From Aliidiomarina sp. B3213 (GTDB lineage Bacteria > Pseudomonadota > Gammaproteobacteria > Enterobacterales > Alteromonadaceae), in assembly GCF_003290085.1 (NCBI RefSeq), contig NZ_QMKJ01000001.1, positions 1,008,816-1,072,815 of the forward strand: 64,000 nucleotides of DNA, read 5' to 3'. Shown one piece after another: positions 1-8,186 of the stretch. The position numbers and the translations under genes were made by a program. The first letter of the stretch is position 1; every line of letters begins with the position of its first letter. The notes under the pieces were generated by a model. That model had not been told where the DNA came from. It saw only the letters and a program-made list of their open reading frames with translations, and ran no database searches.

Positions 1-965
1 TCGGCTGCCTGTTGGGCCCTTCCGGCTGTGGTAAAACAACACTGTTAAGAGCTATTGCAGGGTTTGAGCCTGTACAAAGTGGAAGCATAACGCTTGCAGA
101 CAAGCTTATGAGTTCACCTGCTCAACTCGTACCGCCAGAAAAACGTGAAATTGGTATGGTGTTTCAAGACTTTGCACTTTTCCCACACTTGAACGTAGGT
201 GAGAACATTAGCTTTGGCCTGCACAAGTGGAGTACAGGCGAAAAGTCACAAAGGGTAAAGCAGCTTTTAGAATACGTAGGGCTTGAAGGTTACGAAAACA
301 GATTTCCTCATCAACTCTCTGGAGGTCAACAGCAGCGCATAGCGCTAGCTCGAGCGTTAGCGCCACAACCGAAGCTGCTGTTGCTCGACGAACCATTCTC
401 GAGTCTAGATGCGGAATTAAGAGAGTCTCTAGCGACCGATGTTCGCCAACTTCTTAAAAAAGAAAAAATAACAGCACTACTGGTGACTCATGACCAGCAA
501 GAAGCATTCGCGATGGCTGACAAAGCAGGAGTAATGTACCACGGCAAAATGCTGCAATGGGACACACCTTATGGTTTGTATCATGAACCTGCACATCACT
601 TGGTTGCCGACTTCATAGGTCATGGAGTGCTTATTAGAGGCTCGGTGATCGAAGACAACAAGGTGTCTACACCTTTAGGTGAGTTAAACGGCGAAGGTAT
701 TTCGATTAATAGTGAAGGCGAGATGGTAGAAATATTGGTTCGCCCAGACGACATTATTATCGACGACTCCAGCGCTCGGAGAAGCACAGTTATTAGCAAA
801 GGCTTCCGAGGAGCTCACTATCTCTACACTGTTGAGCTTGAAGACGGTAGTCAATTGCTATGTATGGCACCTTCGCATCATCAATACGAACTTGGAAGTG
901 AGGTTGGCCTAAGACTTAACTTAGACCACCTCGTCGTTTTTCCTGCCGGTTACTGCGAACTTTAA
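1..965 (+). CDS. fbpC: Ferric iron-type ABC transporter ATP-binding protein (5' end outside window)
   Basis: This is an ATPase subunit of an ABC importer and would energise uptake at the cytoplasmic face of the inner membrane. The frame is open from base 1 and the visible sequence already starts inside Walker A (GPSGCGKTT), so the N-terminus lies upstream of the window. In order it shows the Q-loop (FQDFALFPHL), the signature LSGGQQQR, Walker B LLLDEPFSSLD and the H-loop VTHDQQEA. A C-terminal TOBE-like regulatory region of roughly 100 residues follows. The stretch from GFEPVQSG to the Q-loop resembles FbpC iron transporters more than PotA or CysA, but substrate is inferred from family resemblance only. 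The permease and binding protein would be expected upstream, out of view. Confidence 0.8.
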   Translation, partial: GCLLGPSGCGKTTLLRAIAGFEPVQSGSITLADKLMSSPAQLVPPEKREIGMVFQDFALFPHLNVGENISFGLHKWSTGEKSQRVKQLLEYVGLEGYENRFPHQLSGGQQQRIALARALAPQPKLLLLDEPFSSLDAELRESLATDVRQLLKKEKITALLVTHDQQEAFAMADKAGVMYHGKMLQWDTPYGLYHEPAHHLVADFIGHGVLIRGSVIEDNKVSTPLGELNGEGISINSEGEMVEILVRPDDIIIDDSSARRSTVISKGFRGAHYLYTVELEDGSQLLCMAPSHHQYELGSEVGLRLNLDHLVVFPAGYCEL

Positions 966-993
966 GAGCGAACTTTAACAGCGAGCTTTAAAG
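954..993. repeat. 13-bp tandem triplication at convergent gene ends
   Basis: Three near-copies of a 13-base unit (GCGAACTTTAAGA, GCGAACTTTAACA, GCGAGCTTTAAAG) run from 955 to 993. Each contains TTTAA, which gives a TAA stop on either strand depending on frame. The ATPase gene stops in unit 1 and the convergent binding-protein gene stops in unit 3. Confidence 0.7.
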
Positions 994-1809
994 CCCATAT
1001 CTAGCGACTATTTCCGCATAGGTTCCGTTTGCATGAACCACAGCAAGCTCACGATTAAACTCCTCTATGAGTTCTTCGTTCACACTTTCCCTAGAAAACA
1101 TTGCAAAAATAGGTGACGCAACGGTATTAATATGGCTTTCCGTCACATATTCCGAGAGACCTTTCCGGCGTATCATAGACAGCCCTACGCGTTCATCTTC
1201 TAAGATACCGTCGACATCTTGGTCAATAAGCCTCGCTAGGTTCAATTCGCTAATCATCGCTCCGCTGATCTGTTCTTGATAGTTCGCACTCTCAGTAATC
1301 GCTTGTACGCTATCACCATAGTAATACTGGTTAACTATACCGAGCTTGTAACCTGCATCAACGAAGTCACCCAAAGTCTCAAAGTCGGCATACCTATGTT
1401 GTTCACCTTGCCTCACAAACAAGGCGAACGACTCCTCACGGTACATATTAGAGAAGTAAGCATAAGACTCACGCTCTTCTGTTTTTGAAGCTCCTACTAG
1501 CATGTCGATGGTTCCTTCCTCGACGCCTTGTAAAAGCTCCAACCAAGTAGCTTGAACATACTCTAACTCACATCCCATTGCTTGAGTTACATGGCGCGCC
1601 AGTTCGATGTCAATTCCCATGACTTCATTGCCAACATCCATGTACTGATAGGGCTCCCAAGCGTCGAAACCCAGCCTCAACGAGCATGTTGGTATCTCCA
1701 CTTGAGGTGTAGCTTGGTTTTCAACTTGAGTTTGGGGCATTTCTGGTGTCTGTGCCGGACACCCGACAAGTACTGCAACACACATGACGAGCAAAATATG
1801 GATTTTCAT
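988..1809 (-). CDS. Family 3 extracellular solute-binding lipoprotein
   Basis: A 273-residue periplasmic binding protein of the SBP_bac_3 type, the family that binds polar amino acids for ABC importers or sensory systems. The N-terminus is a lipoprotein signal ending in the lipobox VLVGC with the lipidated cysteine at residue 17, followed by a Pro/Thr/Gln-rich linker. The core begins with LRLGFDAWEPYQYMD and contains the typical IDIELARHVTQAMG and DMLVGASKTEERE stretches. No permease or ATPase of the polar amino acid type lies beside it. The convergent fbpC-like ATPase belongs to a different transporter class, so this appears to be an orphan receptor or a solute scavenger. The ligand cannot be predicted. 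Confidence 0.8.
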   Translation of the reverse strand: MKIHILLVMCVAVLVGCPAQTPEMPQTQVENQATPQVEIPTCSLRLGFDAWEPYQYMDVGNEVMGIDIELARHVTQAMGCELEYVQATWLELLQGVEEGTIDMLVGASKTEERESYAYFSNMYREESFALFVRQGEQHRYADFETLGDFVDAGYKLGIVNQYYYGDSVQAITESANYQEQISGAMISELNLARLIDQDVDGILEDERVGLSMIRRKGLSEYVTESHINTVASPIFAMFSRESVNEELIEEFNRELAVVHANGTYAEIVARYGL

Positions 1810-1937
1810 AACGGCTCCTACGTGCTGTAGATTTCACCAATAAGTATAGCTGAACATATATTTATCTGTGTTAGTCTTAGAATTAACGATAAAACGCCTC
1901 GTAGTTTTAGGCACAAACATTTAGCTAGGGGCCCTGC

Positions 1938-3563
1938 ATGACCGCTACATTAGACGTTAGTACCGAACTCAAACTTGTAAAACGCCTCAATGAAATTGGC
2001 ATTGCACTTTCCGCTGAAAGTGACGAAGTGAAACTACTCGAGTTAATCCTAAGCAGTACGCGCGACTTAACGTCGGCAGACGGCGGAACGCTCTATATTG
2101 TTAAAGACGACGAAGACGCGAAAAGTAAAGTACTTCAGTTCAAGTTAGTACAAAACGATACGCTTGGCGTTAAGCTGGGAGGTACTGGCGACCCCATAGA
2201 TAATCGTTTCCCAGATTTACCATGCTATCTAGAGTCTGGCGAAGCTAACAACAAGATGGTAGCCGTTCATGCTGTTGTGTCGGAACAAACTATTAATATT
2301 GCCGACGCATACGAAGAAGAAGGTTTCGACTTTTCTGGCACAAAGAAGTTTGATGAAACAACAGGTTATCGCTCTAAGTCGATGCTCGTAGTTCCCATGC
2401 GGAACCATGAAAATGAAGTCATTGCAGCCATTCAACTTTTAAATAAGCAAGACGACAAAGGCAACACCATTACCTTTGACGAAGAAGACTTAGAGCTAGT
2501 TTCTAGCTTAGCTTCTCAAGCAGCAATTGCACTGACCAACAGACGACTCATTGATGACCTACATCACCTTTTTGACAGCTTCACTCAAGTTATCGCAAGC
2601 GCTATCGACGCCAAATCACCGCAAACAGGCGCGCACTGTCGACGGGTACCCGACGCCACAATCATGATTGCTGAAGCTGCCAGTGGCTCCGATTTCCCTG
2701 GCATTGAAGGCTTTGAAATGTCTGAAGAGGAAATGTATGAGTTACGCACAGCGGCCTGGATGCACGACTGCGGCAAAATTGTAACTCCACCACATGTTGT
2801 TGAGAAGTCGACCAAACTAGAAACCATAAATGACAGAATTCACGCAGTAGAAGCTCGTTTAGAGCGCATTCGCATGGAGTACAAAGTGAAAGCGCTGGAA
2901 GCAAAAGCGAATAACCAACCCGAGCCTGAAGCCTGTAAAACCTATAACGATGCCTTTTTTAAAGACACGCTAGCGTTCTTGAGGACGTGCAATAAAGGCT
3001 CCGAGTTTACTGAAGAAAAAGATTTAAGCCGGTTACAAGAGCTTAGTGAGCTTTACTACACCGACATTGAGGGACAGAAACACCCGTTAATCACCCCAAA
3101 TGAACTTGAAAACCTGAGCATCAGACGCGGGACTCTAACCGACGAAGAGCGGCAGATCATGGAAGATCACATGGTACATACCATTAACATGCTCAGTAAA
3201 CTTCCATTTCCGAAACATCTGCGCCGTGTACCTGAGTTTGCTGGCGGTCACCACGAGCGAATGGACGGTTCAGGCTACCCATTAGGGCTAACTCGAGAAC
3301 AAATGTCGGTGCCTGCCAGAATTATGGGCATTGCCGATGTGTTCGAGGCTTTAACCGCCCCTGAACGCACATATAAGAAGCCTATGCCTCTCTCGCAAAC
3401 ACTGAATATTATGTCGAATATGGTATTAAACAGTCATCTTGACCCTGACTTGTTTAAGATGTTTGTCGAGAAAAAGGTGTACTTGCGCTACGCTGAAAAG
3501 TACTTAACACCAGAACAAATTGATGACGTTGCTGTAGATGAAATTCTCGGCAAGCTCGCCTAA
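1938..3563 (+). CDS. GAF and HD-GYP domain protein, probable c-di-GMP phosphodiesterase
   Basis: A 541-residue cytoplasmic signalling protein. Residues about 15-205 form a GAF sensor domain, which in this family binds small ligands or cyclic nucleotides. Residues 225-480 form an HD-GYP domain: the HD pair is H276/D277 with K280, then HHE at 438-440 and GYP at 446-448. HD-GYP enzymes hydrolyse cyclic di-GMP. The domain carries an insertion of roughly 100 residues (about 296-395) between the HDxxK motif and the next conserved helix, rich in charged residues and partly helical. It starts a three-gene run with the class II phosphodiesterase 17 bases downstream. An AGGGGCC stretch precedes the ATG. 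Catalytic activity is inferred from intact motifs. Confidence 0.88.
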   Translation: MTATLDVSTELKLVKRLNEIGIALSAESDEVKLLELILSSTRDLTSADGGTLYIVKDDEDAKSKVLQFKLVQNDTLGVKLGGTGDPIDNRFPDLPCYLESGEANNKMVAVHAVVSEQTINIADAYEEEGFDFSGTKKFDETTGYRSKSMLVVPMRNHENEVIAAIQLLNKQDDKGNTITFDEEDLELVSSLASQAAIALTNRRLIDDLHHLFDSFTQVIASAIDAKSPQTGAHCRRVPDATIMIAEAASGSDFPGIEGFEMSEEEMYELRTAAWMHDCGKIVTPPHVVEKSTKLETINDRIHAVEARLERIRMEYKVKALEAKANNQPEPEACKTYNDAFFKDTLAFLRTCNKGSEFTEEKDLSRLQELSELYYTDIEGQKHPLITPNELENLSIRRGTLTDEERQIMEDHMVHTINMLSKLPFPKHLRRVPEFAGGHHERMDGSGYPLGLTREQMSVPARIMGIADVFEALTAPERTYKKPMPLSQTLNIMSNMVLNSHLDPDLFKMFVEKKVYLRYAEKYLTPEQIDDVAVDEILGKLA

Positions 3564-3580
3564 AGCATAAGGATTTTTCG

Positions 3581-4330
3581 ATGTTTAATATTGATGTCTT
3601 GGGATGTAGCGGTGGTGTTGGAGGCTCTTCTGGAAGTACCTGTTTAAGGGTGCACCCTTCAATTTTAATCGACGCTGGTAGTGGTTTGGCAGAGCTTTCC
3701 ATAAAAGAAATGCGAGCTATACGTCACATTTTTATTACCCATGCCCACATGGACCATATTTGTCATTTACCCACCTTTCTTTCGAACTTATTCGATGAAG
3801 TGCCCTACCCCATAAAGGTTTATGCGCAACAAGAAACCATTGATGTTTTAAAGGAGCATATTTTCAACTGGAAAATATGGCCAGACTTTTTAAAACTGCC
3901 TGATGAAGCCGACCCTATTCTTGAGTTTGTTCCCTTATCCGCTAAACAAACTGTAACGCTTGAGGGAATTTCATTTACACCTTTCGAAGTTGAGCACACT
4001 GTTCCTACATTTGCATATAGTGTGCAAGACCAAGATCAGCACTTCGTATTTTCTGCTGACACAAAGCTAAGCCAAGCTGTGGTAGATAAGTTGAATAGCT
4101 TACCGCCTATGGACACGTTTATGGTGGAGTGCGCTTTTCCTGATCGTTACGAAGATTTGGCTGATGTTTCATGCCATCTCACGCCTAAGAACGTTTCTGC
4201 ATTGCTTCAGAAATTAGAAACACCACCGAAAAACGTTTGGATTACGCATCTTAAGCCGGCTTATGAGTCAGAGTTACGCCAACTCTTCGCTAGTGATGAG
4301 CAGTTTAGCGGCTGGAACATTCTGGAATAA
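3581..4330 (+). CDS. Class II 3',5'-cyclic-nucleotide phosphodiesterase (metallo-beta-lactamase fold)
   Basis: A 249-residue protein of the metallo-beta-lactamase superfamily, closest to the class II cAMP phosphodiesterases. The metal motif is ITHAHMDH (HxHxDH); further ligands are expected at the histidine in FEVEHTVPTF, the aspartate in FSADTK and the histidine in ITHLKPAY. The N-terminus (VLGCSGGVGGSSGSTCLRV) matches the glycine-rich start of these enzymes. It would hydrolyse the cyclic nucleotide made by the cyclase encoded 8 bases downstream. The gene sits between an HD-GYP protein and a CHASE2 cyclase, which supports the assignment. There is a good AAGGA ribosome site before the ATG. 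Substrate (cAMP versus cGMP) is inferred. Confidence 0.82.
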   Translation: MFNIDVLGCSGGVGGSSGSTCLRVHPSILIDAGSGLAELSIKEMRAIRHIFITHAHMDHICHLPTFLSNLFDEVPYPIKVYAQQETIDVLKEHIFNWKIWPDFLKLPDEADPILEFVPLSAKQTVTLEGISFTPFEVEHTVPTFAYSVQDQDQHFVFSADTKLSQAVVDKLNSLPPMDTFMVECAFPDRYEDLADVSCHLTPKNVSALLQKLETPPKNVWITHLKPAYESELRQLFASDEQFSGWNILE

Positions 4331-4338
4331 CCGCTAGC

Positions 4339-6570
4339 ATGGCTAAGATAAAAAAGCATGGAATAGGCTCTAGAACATTTCAGGCCACAATAAGTTTAAT
4401 TATCTTATTTTGGGTTATTGGCGAGCAAGTTGGTGTGTGGTCTTCAAATGTTTTACAACGGTTAGAATGGCTCTCTTTTGACGAACGCGTTGTACAAACA
4501 CTCGACGGAACCCACGACCCCGGTATCGTTATTGTCGATATCGACGAGAAAAGCTTACAGGAGTTTGGCCAATGGCCCTGGCCTAGAGCTTATGTGGCAC
4601 GGCTGGTTTACGAACTATTTGAGAGTTACCAAATACAATTGCTTGGACTCGACGTGATTTTTGCAGAGCCAGAGTCAAACCTTCTAGCCACCCAGTGGCA
4701 GCAACTGCGACAAAGCTACCCGAACCTACCCGAGACTCCGTCTATTGCTAGCGGTGACGCGGTTTTAGGCAACGTTCTTATGAGTTATCCCACAGTGTCG
4801 GCGTTCTACTTCGACTCTTCATTGCAAGTCGGTTCTGGCGCCGAGTCACAAGGAGTGCTTCCACCTCCTCTGCAAGTCACCAACCCGAAGCAAGAGTGGC
4901 AGCAATTACCTTTGGTGCGCCCAACTCGTTTCAGCAGCAACAACGAAGAGGTACAACCGTTCGTAATGTCGGGAGGTTATTTTGACAACCCTCTTGTAGA
5001 TGAAGACGGAGTGTTTAGACGTGTACCTCTTTTCCAGGTTTGGCAGGACGAACTTTACCCCAGTCTGCCTCTAGCCATGTTTTCCACTTTACTTGGACAG
5101 CCACCTGCAAATTTAGACATTTATGAGGGAGGAGGTCAGAAACATTTAGAAGGTGTTGATGTAGGTGGATTCTATTTCCCCACAGATCCACAAGGTGCGG
5201 TTCTTGTTCCTTGGTTTGGTACACGCGAACATTTCGATTATATATCTGCCTCTGATGTATTGTTTGGAGAAGTGCCCCAAGAGCAACTCGCGGGGAAAAT
5301 TGTTTTATTGGGAACGTCTGCACCAGGTTTAATGGATTTAAGGTCTACCCCAGTAGGAGCTGTATTTCCCGGAGTAGAAATACATGCCAGTATTTTAGCT
5401 GGGATGCTGCAAATGAACTTCAAGTCAGAGCCCGGTTATAGCTTAGCCATTACGCTTATTGCGCTTCTTATCACGGGTCTACTTATGACTTGGTACTATC
5501 CGCGATTAAGCTCCGTAGCCCTACTCAGTATTAGCACGCTACTTACAGCTACACATCTAGGTGTCAATCTATACGCTTGGCAGCAAGGATTAGTATTACC
5601 ACTGGCCTCTGGATTGCTGCTTCTGTTACTGCTAACCGGATGGCACTTATCCATGAACTTCTGGCGTGAGAGCCTGCAAAAAAGACAGGTTGCAGAACAA
5701 TTTGGGCGCTACATTCCCCCAGAGCTCGTTACCGACATTGTAGCGTCTCCCGAAGCGCAAGATATGTTAGGGCAAGAAAAGGAGCTGACCGTTTTGTTCT
5801 CCGATGTCCGCGGATTTACTTCATTTTCTGAAAATATTCCCCCTGCCGAATTAACCGAAGTTATGAACCGGTTACTGACGCCTGTAACTAAGGCGATTCA
5901 TAACAACAAGGGCACCATCGACAAATACATGGGTGACGCAGTAATGGCATTCTGGGGAGCCCCACTAAAAGACCAACAACACGCTATTCATGCCTTGGAA
6001 GGTGCGCTTGCTATGCAAGACGCATTAAAAGAAATTAACGACACTTTCGTACAAGAAGGTAAAAAGGCATTGGCGATGGGAATTGGCGTTCATACTGGGC
6101 TTATGAACGTCGGTAATATGGGCTCCGAGTTCCGCATGGCGTACACAGTGCTTGGCGACAACGTAAATTTAGGCTCAAGGCTAGAAGGCTTAACGAAAGG
6201 CTACGGTGTAGACATTCTGTTTAGCGAGAGCACCTTAGAGCACATCGAGAAATATGCTGAGGAACAATTCGTATATCGCAAAGTAGACCGAGTACGTGTT
6301 AAAGGCAGAGAAGCGCCTCTAACCATTTATGAGCTAATGGGTTATCAAGCAGATAGCCAAGCATCGCCAGCACAAGTAACGAGCTCGAATAAGGCATTGG
6401 CATGTTATGAACAAGGCCAGTTTAAAGAGGCTAAGCGACTGTTTAGGGAGCATTTAGAACAGTGGCCTAACGATAAACTAGCCAAATTGTATGTAGGACG
6501 ATGCAAAGAATATATTGAAGAGCCACCGGGTGAAAACTGGGACGGCGTTTTCACCCACAAAACTAAATAA
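4339..6570 (+). CDS. CHASE2 sensor adenylate cyclase, class IIIb
   Basis: A 743-residue membrane sensor cyclase. One transmembrane helix (about 14-30) is followed by a periplasmic CHASE2 domain (about 40-360), three closely packed helices (about 369-440) and a cytoplasmic class III cyclase domain (about 480-660). Metal-binding aspartates are D489 (FSDVRGFT) and D533 (MGDAVMAFWG). The purine-specifying pair is K529 and T603 (YTVLGDNVN), the Lys/Thr combination of class IIIb cyclases, and the N610/R614 catalytic pair is present. A short C-terminal TPR-like tail ends the protein. This predicts ATP-to-cAMP conversion, often bicarbonate-responsive in class IIIb. It is the last gene of the operon with the phosphodiesterase and HD-GYP genes. 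Confidence 0.88.
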   Translation: MAKIKKHGIGSRTFQATISLIILFWVIGEQVGVWSSNVLQRLEWLSFDERVVQTLDGTHDPGIVIVDIDEKSLQEFGQWPWPRAYVARLVYELFESYQIQLLGLDVIFAEPESNLLATQWQQLRQSYPNLPETPSIASGDAVLGNVLMSYPTVSAFYFDSSLQVGSGAESQGVLPPPLQVTNPKQEWQQLPLVRPTRFSSNNEEVQPFVMSGGYFDNPLVDEDGVFRRVPLFQVWQDELYPSLPLAMFSTLLGQPPANLDIYEGGGQKHLEGVDVGGFYFPTDPQGAVLVPWFGTREHFDYISASDVLFGEVPQEQLAGKIVLLGTSAPGLMDLRSTPVGAVFPGVEIHASILAGMLQMNFKSEPGYSLAITLIALLITGLLMTWYYPRLSSVALLSISTLLTATHLGVNLYAWQQGLVLPLASGLLLLLLLTGWHLSMNFWRESLQKRQVAEQFGRYIPPELVTDIVASPEAQDMLGQEKELTVLFSDVRGFTSFSENIPPAELTEVMNRLLTPVTKAIHNNKGTIDKYMGDAVMAFWGAPLKDQQHAIHALEGALAMQDALKEINDTFVQEGKKALAMGIGVHTGLMNVGNMGSEFRMAYTVLGDNVNLGSRLEGLTKGYGVDILFSESTLEHIEKYAEEQFVYRKVDRVRVKGREAPLTIYELMGYQADSQASPAQVTSSNKALACYEQGQFKEAKRLFREHLEQWPNDKLAKLYVGRCKEYIEEPPGENWDGVFTHKTK

Positions 6571-6572
6571 CT

Positions 6573-7019
6573 TTATAGCGTTCGAGCCGCCGTAGCCACT
6601 ACCACGAACCAAATTAGGTGCGTACCTGCGACAACAAAGGTAATGGGTTTTCTAAACCTTTCGTACCACGTTTGATTCACCATTTTTATGTCGTAGTTAA
6701 GCCATAGTAAATACACAGCAGCTAGAACAAGTAACGCGACCTTTTCATTCAGAAATGACACGCTAGCCCAAGCTACAATAGATGGCAGCATACAAATCAG
6801 TAGCGCGCCTTGAGGGCGTGGCAGGTTCTCTGTCATAGCTAACGCCCAATGAATACCGCCCAAAAAGGACAAAATAACCGCACTGTAAATAAGAAAAACC
6901 TGTAATAAAAAGTCAGGATATACATGAAAAGCCCCCAGCACAGCAGTCACAATAAACGGGACTAATCCGAACCATGCCAAGCGTGTTGCTTGTTGTACTA
7001 ATGGGCTTTCCATATTCAA
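6573..7019 (-). CDS. DUF3429 family inner-membrane protein
   Basis: A 148-residue protein of unknown function with about five hydrophobic helices, matching the DUF3429 pattern: an N-terminal ATRLAWFGLVPF helix followed by SAVILSFLGGIHWALAM with the conserved GGIHW motif. It ends just 2 bases from the convergent cyclase stop. The upstream antiporter gene ends at 7022, so the two are almost certainly cotranscribed. No function can be assigned from sequence. Confidence 0.8.
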   Translation of the reverse strand: MNMESPLVQQATRLAWFGLVPFIVTAVLGAFHVYPDFLLQVFLIYSAVILSFLGGIHWALAMTENLPRPQGALLICMLPSIVAWASVSFLNEKVALLVLAAVYLLWLNYDIKMVNQTWYERFRKPITFVVAGTHLIWFVVVATAARTL

Positions 7020-7021
7020 TC

Positions 7022-8014
7022 CTAGGTTAATGAATTTGCTTGTATAACTGAAAACACTAGCCAGCCGATGTAACCCAAATAAATAGCTACGAAAGCCGAA
7101 CCTTCTATACGATTAATGCGCGCTGGTCTTTGCGGTTGCCACGACTGAGGACGCCAAGAGAACGCAGCCATAATGAGTGTAAGAGCAAGCATTAATGTCC
7201 AGTCACGCAATAGGACTTCAGCTGCTACTGAAATAGGTTCAATTGCGCCAGCTATACCTACTACGGCCAATGTATTGAAAAGGTTTGAACCGATAAGGTT
7301 GCCTAAAGCTAAGTCATGTTCTTGCTTACGAATAGCCACCATAGCAGCTGCTAATTCAGGCAAAGAAGTGCCTAAAGCAACAATAGTTAAACCTATAATG
7401 AGGTCGTCGACTCCGAATGCGGTAGCAATTTCCACCGCGCCCCATACCAACACCCGAGAACTGATAATAAGCAGTACGAGACCAACCAAAAGCCATACAA
7501 TAGCCATTTTTAAAGACAACGGATGCGCTTCTAATTCTTTGTCGGTGTCGGTACCAATAATGTCTTCGTTCTTTTGTTGTAATACCATCCACAACATTAC
7601 AGCGACAAAAGCCACCAGCAAAACGACAGCGTCTAAACGGCTTATAGTGCCGTCTAAGATTTGATAGCCGGCCAATAAGGTTACTGCGATAAGCAACGGT
7701 ATTTCTTTTCTTAATACCCCTGAACTCACAGTCATAGGAAGTAACGCAGCACTTAACCCTAAGACTAAACCAATATTGGTAATATTAGAGCCATACGCAT
7801 TACCCAATGCCAAACCTGGATTACCGCTCGAGGCAGCAAATGCTGAAACGACCATTTCCGGCGCCGAGGTACCGAAGCCGATAACAATCATGCCGATGAT
7901 TAAGGGCGAAACGCCTAGAATTTTTGATGTTCCTGCAGCACCTTCAATAAACTTGTCAGCACTCCACACCAAAACCGCCAATCCAATTACTAGAGCGACA
8001 ATAGGTAACAGCAT
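7022..8014 (-). CDS. yrbG: Calcium/sodium antiporter of the YrbG type (CaCA family)
   Basis: A 330-residue inner-membrane exchanger with about ten hydrophobic helices arranged as two inverted halves. Each half carries the alpha-repeat signature: GFGTSAPEMVVSAFAA with GNAYGSNITNI in the first, and ALGTSLPELAAAMVAI with GNLIGSNLFNTL in the second. These motifs hold the acidic and asparagine residues that coordinate Ca2+/Na+ in the family. The halves are joined by a charged cytoplasmic loop (about residues 148-165). The gene is divergent from the dGTPase gene and precedes the DUF3429 gene by 2 bases. Ion specificity is inferred. Confidence 0.88.
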   Translation of the reverse strand: MLLPIVALVIGLAVLVWSADKFIEGAAGTSKILGVSPLIIGMIVIGFGTSAPEMVVSAFAASSGNPGLALGNAYGSNITNIGLVLGLSAALLPMTVSSGVLRKEIPLLIAVTLLAGYQILDGTISRLDAVVLLVAFVAVMLWMVLQQKNEDIIGTDTDKELEAHPLSLKMAIVWLLVGLVLLIISSRVLVWGAVEIATAFGVDDLIIGLTIVALGTSLPELAAAMVAIRKQEHDLALGNLIGSNLFNTLAVVGIAGAIEPISVAAEVLLRDWTLMLALTLIMAAFSWRPQSWQPQRPARINRIEGSAFVAIYLGYIGWLVFSVIQANSLT

Positions 8015-8186
8015 AAAATCTCCATAATTATTTTATGGCACACATGATACATGGCTCGGTGCCACAATGAGAAGTCTGATATGAAATTACCACGACATTG
8101 CTTATTACCTACGCTAGCTATGGAGCACGTTGCGGTATTCTGCTAATGTTTGAGCCTCTTTTTTGATTCAATACAGGAATGCTTTC

